Shown here: positions 1 through 3,667 of the stretch, piece after piece
How positions within the stretch are numbered: position 1 is the stretch's first letter
How the letters are laid out: every line of letters begins with the position of its first letter
Assembly: GCA_903904805.1 (NCBI GenBank)
Contig: CAIVDX010000636.1
Span: forward strand, 1-7,171
Length of the DNA: 7,171 nt
Origin: an uncultured Rhodospirillales bacterium
GTDB lineage: Bacteria > Pseudomonadota > Alphaproteobacteria > Acetobacterales > Acetobacteraceae
Reading direction: 5' to 3'
Translations under genes and position numbers: made by a program
The notes under the pieces: generated by a model
What the model saw: the letters and a program-made list of their open reading frames with translations, nothing else
Database searches by the model: none
Told to the model about the DNA's origin: nothing

Positions 1-513
1 CGCGACCTTCATGCCGCGCCCGCCACCGCCGGCGGCGGTCTTGATGAGCACGGGGTAGCCGATGGTGTCGGCCACCGCCTGGGCTTCGGGCAGATCGGCG
101 AGTTCGCCGGCCGAGCCGGGGACCAGCGGCACGCCGAGGCTGGCCATCGCGGTCTTGGCGGCGATCTTGTCGCCCATCATGCGGATATGGGCGGGGCTGG
201 GGCCGATGAAGGTCATGCCGTGGGCCTCGACCATCTCGGCGAACTCGGCATTTTCCGACAGGAAGCCGTAGCCGGGATGGATGGCGTCGGCGCCGGTGAT
301 GGCGGCGGCGGAGAGGATGGCGGGCATGTTCAGGTAGGAGTCGCGGGCGGCCGGCGGGCCGACGCACACGCTTTCGTCGGCGAGGCGGACATGCATCGCC
401 TCGGCGTCGGCGGTGGAGTGCACGGCGACGGTGGGGATGCCGAGTTCGCGGCAGGCGCGCTGGATGCGCAGGGCGATCTCGCCGCGGTTGGCGATCAGGA
501 TTTTCTGGAACAT
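1..513 (-). CDS. accC: Biotin carboxylase subunit of acetyl-CoA carboxylase, N-terminal part (runs off left edge)
   Basis: AccC uses ATP and bicarbonate to carboxylate the biotin on AccB, the first half-reaction of acetyl-CoA carboxylase and the entry to fatty acid synthesis in the cytoplasm. The first 171 residues are visible out of about 450 for the family. The start reads MFQKILIANRGEIALRI, the classic biotin-carboxylase N-terminus. HPGYGFLSEN lies at about 79-88, GDKIAAK near 114-120 (K116 is the expected ATP-binding lysine), K158 follows, and the glycine-rich ATP-grasp loop GGGGRGMK is at 162-169. The ATG at 513 matches the family start exactly; the ribosome-binding site upstream is weak. 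It lies 19 bp after accB, the usual pairing of carboxylase with its biotin carrier, so cotranscription with aroQ and accB is likely. Homologous propionyl- or pyruvate-carboxylase subunits share this domain, but the adjacent short AccB makes AccC the best call. The C-terminal half is outside the window. Confidence 0.96.
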   Translation of the reverse strand, partial: MFQKILIANRGEIALRIQRACRELGIPTVAVHSTADAEAMHVRLADESVCVGPPAARDSYLNMPAILSAAAITGADAIHPGYGFLSENAEFAEMVEAHGMTFIGPSPAHIRMMGDKIAAKTAMASLGVPLVPGSAGELADLPEAQAVADTIGYPVLIKTAAGGGGRGMKVA

Positions 514-532
514 CTGCGCGGGTCCGGCCGTC

Positions 533-997
533 TTACGGCTCAATGACCATGAGAACCTCGCCATATTCGACGGGGCTGCCGGGCTGGATGAGGATCTGGG
601 TCACCCGCCCGGCGATCGGCGCCTTGATCTGGTTGAAGGTCTTCATCGCCTCGATCAGCAGCACCACCTGGCCGGCGGCGACGTTCTGGCCGAGATTGAC
701 GAAGGGCGGCGCGGAGGGCTCCGGTGACAGATAGGCCACGCCCACCATCGGTGAGGTGACCGCGCCGGGATGATCCTTGGCGGCGGCCAGCGGCGCGGGC
801 GCCGCCACCGAAGCGACCGGGGCGGGTGCCGCGACGGCGACGGTCGCCACCGGGGCGGCGGCGGCGACGGGCGCGGGCGCGCGCACCACGCGCAATTTGC
901 TGTCCTTTTCCGAGATTTCGATCTCGGTCAGGCCTGTCTCGACCAGGATGTCGGCCAACGCGCGGATCGCGCGGGGATCGAAGGTCACACCAGCCAT
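533..997 (-). CDS. accB: Biotin carboxyl carrier protein of acetyl-CoA carboxylase
   Basis: AccB carries biotin, which shuttles carboxyl groups between AccC and the carboxyltransferase AccAD. The protein has 154 residues, normal for the family. Residues 1-38 form the small N-terminal region, here FDPRAIRALADILVETGL followed by IEISEKDSKLRVVR. Residues 39-74 are a flexible Ala/Pro/Val linker. Residues 80-154 are the biotinyl domain: SPMVGVAYLSPEP is the start of the barrel with its AccB-type thumb, and EAMKTFNQI (116-124) contains the biotinylated lysine K119. The second conserved position is T rather than the M of Escherichia coli EAMKMMN; I recall this form from alphaproteobacteria. The ATG is supported by a GGAGA sequence 5 nt upstream that lies inside the end of aroQ; the aroQ stop is 1 bp before this start, so translational coupling is likely. 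Biotin ligase is not encoded in the window. Confidence 0.96.
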   Translation of the reverse strand: MAGVTFDPRAIRALADILVETGLTEIEISEKDSKLRVVRAPAPVAAAAPVATVAVAAPAPVASVAAPAPLAAAKDHPGAVTSPMVGVAYLSPEPSAPPFVNLGQNVAAGQVVLLIEAMKTFNQIKAPIAGRVTQILIQPGSPVEYGEVLMVIEP

Positions 998-998
998 G

Positions 999-1445
999 TC
1001 ATTCTCCGAGAATCAGGTCGGCCATCGCCACCAACGCCACCGCATAGCCGCGCACGCCCAGGCCACAGATCACGCCGGTGGCGGCGCGCGAGACATAGGA
1101 GTGGTGACGGAATTCCTCGCGGCGGTGGATGTTGCTGACATGCAGCTCGATGGTTGGCAGGTCCACAGCCAGCAGCGCATCCATCAGGGCGATGGAGGTG
1201 TGGGTGTAGCCGCCGGGATTGATGATGATGCCCGCCGCCTTGCCGCGGCATTCCTGCACCCAGGAAATCAGCTCGCCCTCGCCGTTGGTCTGGCGAAAAT
1301 CGATCGCCAGACCCACCTGCTCGGCGGTCTCGGCGCACAGCGCCTCCACATCGTCGAGCGTGGCACGGCCATAGACCTCCGGCTGGCGGGTGCCGAGCAG
1401 GTTGAGGTTGGGGCCGTTGAGGATGGCGATCAGCGGGGTGGCCAT
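999..1445 (-). CDS. aroQ: Type II 3-dehydroquinate dehydratase
   Basis: This enzyme dehydrates 3-dehydroquinate to 3-dehydroshikimate, step three of the shikimate pathway to aromatic amino acids; the family is a cytoplasmic dodecamer. The 148-residue length is typical. Visible motifs are LNGPNLNLLGTRQPEVYG (9-26) with lid-loop arginine R20 and catalytic tyrosine Y25, QTNGEGELI (52-60), NPGGYTHTS (76-84) with N76 and H82, the catalytic histidine H102 in ELHVSNIHRRE, and R109 and R113 in the substrate pocket. The usual NPGAYTH is NPGGYTH here, a mild change unlikely to affect catalysis. The ATG at 1445 gives the family's normal N-terminus, with no strong ribosome-binding site. Its stop codon lies 1 bp before accB, the aroQ-accB-accC order found in many proteobacteria. 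It is divergent from thiS, so the promoter should lie in the 89 bp upstream or overlap thiS. Confidence 0.97.
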   Translation of the reverse strand: MATPLIAILNGPNLNLLGTRQPEVYGRATLDDVEALCAETAEQVGLAIDFRQTNGEGELISWVQECRGKAAGIIINPGGYTHTSIALMDALLAVDLPTIELHVSNIHRREEFRHHSYVSRAATGVICGLGVRGYAVALVAMADLILGE

Positions 1446-1534
1446 GCTGCGGCTGCTAGCATGGGCGGCGCGCCGATACCAAGCCCATCAGCTGCTTGCC
1501 TCCCAATCTCGCCGGGAGTACCCATCTGGCCATC
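1446..1534. promoter_or_regulatory. Divergent intergenic region between aroQ and thiS
   Basis: These 89 bp separate two divergent genes and should hold at least one promoter. I see no convincing -35/-10 pair for either direction. An inverted repeat ATGGGC (1461-1466) / GCCCAT (1483-1488) flanks a GGCGCGCC palindrome (1467-1474), and AGC/GCT (1458-1460 / 1491-1493) can extend the arms across a 2-nt bulge. A second short hairpin pairs CTCCC (1500-1504) with GGGAG (1514-1518); the latter is the only Shine-Dalgarno-like sequence ahead of thiS. The CTGAGA and related core motifs of a TPP riboswitch are absent. Calling it regulatory is inference from gene layout. Confidence 0.4.
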
Positions 1535-1747
1535 ATGTCCGACGCCATCACGCTCAGCCTCAACGGCGAGCCCCGCTCGCTGGCCGCGCCGATCACCCTT
1601 GCTGAGCTGATCGCGCAGCTGGGACTCGACACGCGCAAGGTGGCGGTCGAACGCAACGAGGCGATCGTGCCGCGGTCCGCCTACGCGGCCACGGTGCTGG
1701 CCGGCGGGGACGCGCTGGAGATCGTCCATTTCATTGGGGGGGGCTGA
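1535..1747 (+). CDS. thiS: Sulfur carrier protein ThiS
   Basis: ThiS is a ubiquitin-fold sulfur carrier. ThiF adenylates its C-terminal Gly-Gly, which then becomes a thiocarboxylate that gives sulfur to ThiG for the thiazole ring of thiamine. The 70-residue product has the family layout: ITLSLNGEP as the first strand, TLAELIAQLGLDTRKVAVERNEAIVPRS in two pieces through the helix and second strand region (about 21-48), LAGGDALEIVHFIGGG at the end (55-70). The diglycine tail is encoded in a run of eight Gs just before the TGA. The start is taken as ATG 1535; the only Shine-Dalgarno-like sequence (GGGAG, 1514-1518) is 16 nt away, which is too far and would suit the in-frame CTG at 1526 better, so the start is not certain. 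thiG follows after 5 bp. The protein may originally be the N-terminal domain of a ThiS-ThiG fusion. Confidence 0.9.
   Translation: MSDAITLSLNGEPRSLAAPITLAELIAQLGLDTRKVAVERNEAIVPRSAYAATVLAGGDALEIVHFIGGG
1736..1743 (+). repeat. G8 homopolymer tract at the thiS/thiG junction
   Basis: Eight consecutive Gs encode the C-terminal glycines of ThiS in codons ATT GGG GGG GGC TGA. One extra G, or a -1 ribosomal slip on the G GGG GGC codons, bypasses the TGA (1745-1747) and reads CTG AAG CCC straight into the thiG ATG, giving a ThiS-ThiG fusion. GGGC (1741-1744) and GCCC (1749-1752) can form a 4-bp stem around a TGAA loop containing that stop. The tract could also serve as a G-rich ribosome-binding site for thiG, 9 nt before its ATG. 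Confidence 0.85.
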
Positions 1748-1752
1748 AGCCC

Positions 1753-2559
1753 ATGGACGCCGCCGAGAACATCGCAGGCCTCGCTGATGACGACAGCTGG
1801 ACCGTCGCCGGCCGCAGCTTTCGCTCGCGGCTGATCGTGGGCACCGGCAAATACAAGTCGCTGGAGGAGACCGCCGCGGCGATCGAGGCCAGCGGGGCGG
1901 AGATTGTCACCGTCGCGGTGCGGCGGGTGAATCTGTCGGACCCGAACGCGCCGATGCTGCAGGATTTCGTCGATCCCAAGCGCTACACCTATCTGCCCAA
2001 CACTGCCGGCTGCTTCACGGCGAAGGACGCGGTGCGCACGCTGCGCCTGGCGCGTGAGGCCGGTGGCTGGAACCTGGTGAAGCTCGAGGTGCTGGGCCCG
2101 CCGCCGCATCTGTATCCGGACATGGCCGCCACGCTGGAGGCTGCCGAGGCGCTGATCAAGGACGGGTTCGAGGTGATGGTCTATTGCTTGGACGACCCGA
2201 TCTACGCCAAGCGGCTGGAGGAGCTGGGCTGCGTGGCGGTGATGCCGCTGGGCGCGCCGATCGGCTCGGGGCTGGGCATCCAGAATCCGGCGATGTTCTC
2301 GTTGCTGCTGGAGCAGGCGACGGTGCCGCTGCTGGTGGATGCCGGCGTGGGCACCGCGTCGGACGCGGCGATCGCGATGGAGCTGGGCTGCACCGCGGTG
2401 CTGCTGAACTCGGCGATCGCGCATGCGCAGGATCCGATCTTGATGGCGCGGGCGATGAAGGCGGCTGTCGAGGCCGGGCGCCTGGCATTCCGCGCCGGGC
2501 GGATGCCGCGACGGATGGGGGCGGATCCGTCCAGCCCGTTGACGGGCCTGATCAGGTAG
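1753..2559 (+). CDS. thiG: Thiazole synthase ThiG
   Basis: ThiG is a TIM-barrel enzyme that joins 1-deoxy-D-xylulose 5-phosphate, dehydroglycine and the sulfur on ThiS to make the thiazole phosphate of thiamine. The 268-residue protein contains RLIVGTGKY (26-34), LPNTAGCFTAKDAVR (81-95), LVKLEVLG (108-115) with K110 as the expected Schiff-base lysine and E112, MPLGAPIGSGLGIQNP (164-179) for phosphate binding, VDAGVG (195-200) and LLNSAIAHAQDP (217-228). The core begins at about residue 16 (WTVAGRSFRSRL); the 15 residues before it look like a linker, which fits an ancestral fusion with ThiS. ATG 1753 is the first usual start after the thiS stop, 5 bp on. No thiO, thiH, thiF or thiE lies beside the pair, so the glycine-derived imine and ThiS activation must come from genes elsewhere. 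Confidence 0.95.
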   Translation: MDAAENIAGLADDDSWTVAGRSFRSRLIVGTGKYKSLEETAAAIEASGAEIVTVAVRRVNLSDPNAPMLQDFVDPKRYTYLPNTAGCFTAKDAVRTLRLAREAGGWNLVKLEVLGPPPHLYPDMAATLEAAEALIKDGFEVMVYCLDDPIYAKRLEELGCVAVMPLGAPIGSGLGIQNPAMFSLLLEQATVPLLVDAGVGTASDAAIAMELGCTAVLLNSAIAHAQDPILMARAMKAAVEAGRLAFRAGRMPRRMGADPSSPLTGLIR

Positions 2560-2569
2560 GCAAGCGCGT

Positions 2570-2586
2570 TCTTTTTTGAAAAAAGA
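2570..2586. terminator. A/T-rich palindrome, probable bidirectional terminator between thiG and acylphosphatase
   Basis: The 17-bp sequence has 8-nt arms TCTTTTTT and AAAAAAGA around a single G. It sits in the 37-bp gap where thiG and the minus-strand acylphosphatase gene converge, so each strand presents a T6 run just after a gene end. It lacks the GC stem of a textbook intrinsic terminator. A perfect palindrome CCTGATCAGG (2547-2556) lies just upstream at the end of thiG and might add structure. I recall similar A/T palindromes at gene ends in Acetobacteraceae, but cannot check this here. Confidence 0.5.
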
Positions 2587-2596
2587 CGGTTTTCCC

Positions 2597-2872
2597 TTAC
2601 AGGGTCGGCAACCTCTCGAACCCCGCCGCACCGCTGTGCGGCGCCTCGATGCGTTCGATCTCACGCACCACCGCGAGCATCGGGCCCTTCAGGCATGCCG
2701 CGACGCACGCGGAGATCGCGGCGTCAGGGCCTTCGAGCTGGGCCTCCACCGTGCCGTCGCTGCGGTTGCGGACCCAGCCGGACAGGCCGAGGCGGCTGGC
2801 GCGTTTGACCAGCCATTCGCGGTAGCCGACGCCCTGCACGCGACCGGAGATGATCAGGCGCAGCGCGGACAT
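2597..2872 (-). CDS. acyP: Acylphosphatase
   Basis: Acylphosphatases are small cytoplasmic enzymes that hydrolyse the carboxyl-phosphate bond of acyl phosphates such as 1,3-bisphosphoglycerate and carbamoyl phosphate; their role in bacteria is poorly defined. The 91-residue length is typical. The signature GRVQGVGYREW (10-20) carries the phosphate-binding arginine R18, and GWVRNRSDGTVEAQLEG (32-48) carries the catalytic asparagine N36 and the second family signature. Tyr replaces the more common Phe before R18, a frequent variant. Its ATG overlaps the stop of the ATP12 gene by 1 nt (TGATG), which suggests translation re-initiation and makes it the last gene of the minus-strand cluster, ending at the A/T palindrome. 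No good ribosome-binding site of its own is visible. Confidence 0.95.
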   Translation of the reverse strand: MSALRLIISGRVQGVGYREWLVKRASRLGLSGWVRNRSDGTVEAQLEGPDAAISACVAACLKGPMLAVVREIERIEAPHSGAAGFERLPTL

Positions 2873-3573
2873 CAGTCGGGACGCGAGAGCACGAGATAGC
2901 GGCCGGCGAGCAGGATTTCGGCTTCGACTTTCGCCATGCGGGCGGCGGCCTCGGCGTCGGTGCCCCAGAATTCGGCCTGGTGGCGCTCATCGAGGGTGGC
3001 GATGCGATGGGCGTCCAGCGGGGCCAGCGCGCCTTTGGCCATCGCCAGCGCGAGCACCAGGCTGCCCAGCGAGGGCACCGCGACGCCGAGAGCGGCCAGC
3101 GCGTGGGCATCCATCGCCGCCACGGCGCGCGCGAGGGACGCCAGCGACTCGGCGGGCTGGGCGACATGCATGATGCCCGCGGTGACCAGCAGAGGCGCGT
3201 CGAGCTGCCGGGCGGACCAGTCGAGCCAGGGTTGCCATTCCTCGGCCTGGCGGGCGGCCAGGGCGGGGATGTCGGCGGCGCGGTAGCAAAGCAGGTCGGT
3301 CTGACCGTAGGCGGCGAGTGACGCGGCGGTGGGGGCGGGGTCCGGCGCGATGCGTTCCTGCGCGGTGCCGGCCAGCGTGGTGAGCGGCACGTCGGCCCAG
3401 TCCATCTCGCCGCCCGGCTCACCGCCGGCAGCCTGCCACTCCGCGACGATCGCCGCGGCGAGTCTGGGTGGGCCGACGCGCAGCACCGCCCCGCCCGGCA
3501 GGCGCATCGGTTTGCCATCGAGCAGGATGGCGTGATCCTCGGCGAGGCTTGCCTGGTTCCAAAAACGGCGCAG
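2872..3573 (-). CDS. ATP12-family F1-ATPase assembly chaperone (candidate CTG start)
   Basis: ATP12 proteins bind the F1 alpha subunit and help assemble the ATP synthase catalytic head in mitochondria; bacterial members occur mainly in alphaproteobacteria. With the start proposed here the product has 233 residues. Visible family features are the N-terminal RRFW (2-5) and ILLDGKPMRLPGG (15-27), the ATP12 N-domain up to about residue 75 including MPLT-like VPLTTLAGTA, DLLCYRA (93-99), EEWQPWLDW (111-119), and LDERHQAEFWG (194-204) near the end. The first ATG in frame (3507) would remove the conserved first 22 residues. Upstream of it the frame is open to TGA at 3607-3609 but has no ATG, GTG or TTG. 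CTG at 3571-3573 takes the place of the family's initiator Met and is preceded by AGGAG at 6 nt. It overlaps the acylphosphatase start by 1 nt. Function is sure at family level; the start codon is inferred. Confidence 0.9.
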   Translation of the reverse strand: MRRFWNQASLAEDHAILLDGKPMRLPGGAVLRVGPPRLAAAIVAEWQAAGGEPGGEMDWADVPLTTLAGTAQERIAPDPAPTAASLAAYGQTDLLCYRAADIPALAARQAEEWQPWLDWSARQLDAPLLVTAGIMHVAQPAESLASLARAVAAMDAHALAALGVAVPSLGSLVLALAMAKGALAPLDAHRIATLDERHQAEFWGTDAEAAARMAKVEAEILLAGRYLVLSRPD

Positions 3574-3579
3574 CGGACA

Positions 3580-3584
3580 CTCCT
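3580..3584 (-). promoter_or_regulatory. AGGAG ribosome-binding site that decides the ATP12 gene start
   Basis: On the minus strand AGGAG is followed by six nucleotides and then CTG, ideal Shine-Dalgarno spacing. No ATG lies within reach. A GTG overlaps the end of this site but is in another frame and gives no recognisable protein. Confidence 0.65.
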
Positions 3585-3612
3585 GTGGGTGCGGACAACC
3601 ACGCCCTCACAC

Positions 3613-3631
3613 ACCCCGCGCCGAGCGGGGT
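3613..3631. other. GC-rich hairpin between the AsmA-family gene and the ATP12 gene
   Basis: ACCCCGC (3613-3619) and GCGGGGT (3625-3631) form a perfect 7-bp stem with a 5-nt loop. In the direction of transcription (minus strand) it lies about 40 nt after the AsmA stop and 40 nt before the ATP12 start. No T-run follows, so it is not a standard intrinsic terminator; it might stabilise a processed 3' end or attenuate readthrough. TTGACC on the minus strand (3629-3634) resembles a -35 box, but the matching -10 (TGTGAG) is poor. Confidence 0.4.
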
Positions 3632-3643
3632 CAACTCATCTTT

Positions 3644-3658
3644 CGACGGGTCTCGTCG
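3644..3658. other. Small hairpin just downstream of the AsmA-family gene
   Basis: CGACG (3644-3648) and CGTCG (3654-3658) form a perfect 5-bp stem with a 5-nt loop, 9 bp past the AsmA-family stop codon on the minus strand. It is followed by AAAG, not a T-run. A short stem like this could arise by chance in GC-rich DNA; its place beside a second hairpin is the only reason to list it. Confidence 0.25.
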
Positions 3659-3667
3659 TTTGTGGGA

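Noticed and set aside
781..890. Repetitive GCC/GCG-rich stretch that looks like a repeat
   Set aside because: It encodes the Ala/Pro/Val linker normal for AccB proteins.
1446..1534. TPP riboswitch ahead of thiS
   Set aside because: The conserved CTGAGA-type and paired core motifs are not present and the region is too short for leader plus promoter.
1681..2664. A 327-codon minus-strand ORF opposite thiG
   Set aside because: It lies antisense to a fully conserved thiG and has an Arg/His/Gln-rich composition without recognisable domains.
3419..3634. A minus-strand frame with a GTG just after the AGGAG at 3580-3584
   Set aside because: The frame gives an Arg/Pro/Ala-rich peptide of no known family, while the overlapping frame encodes the conserved ATP12 N-terminus.
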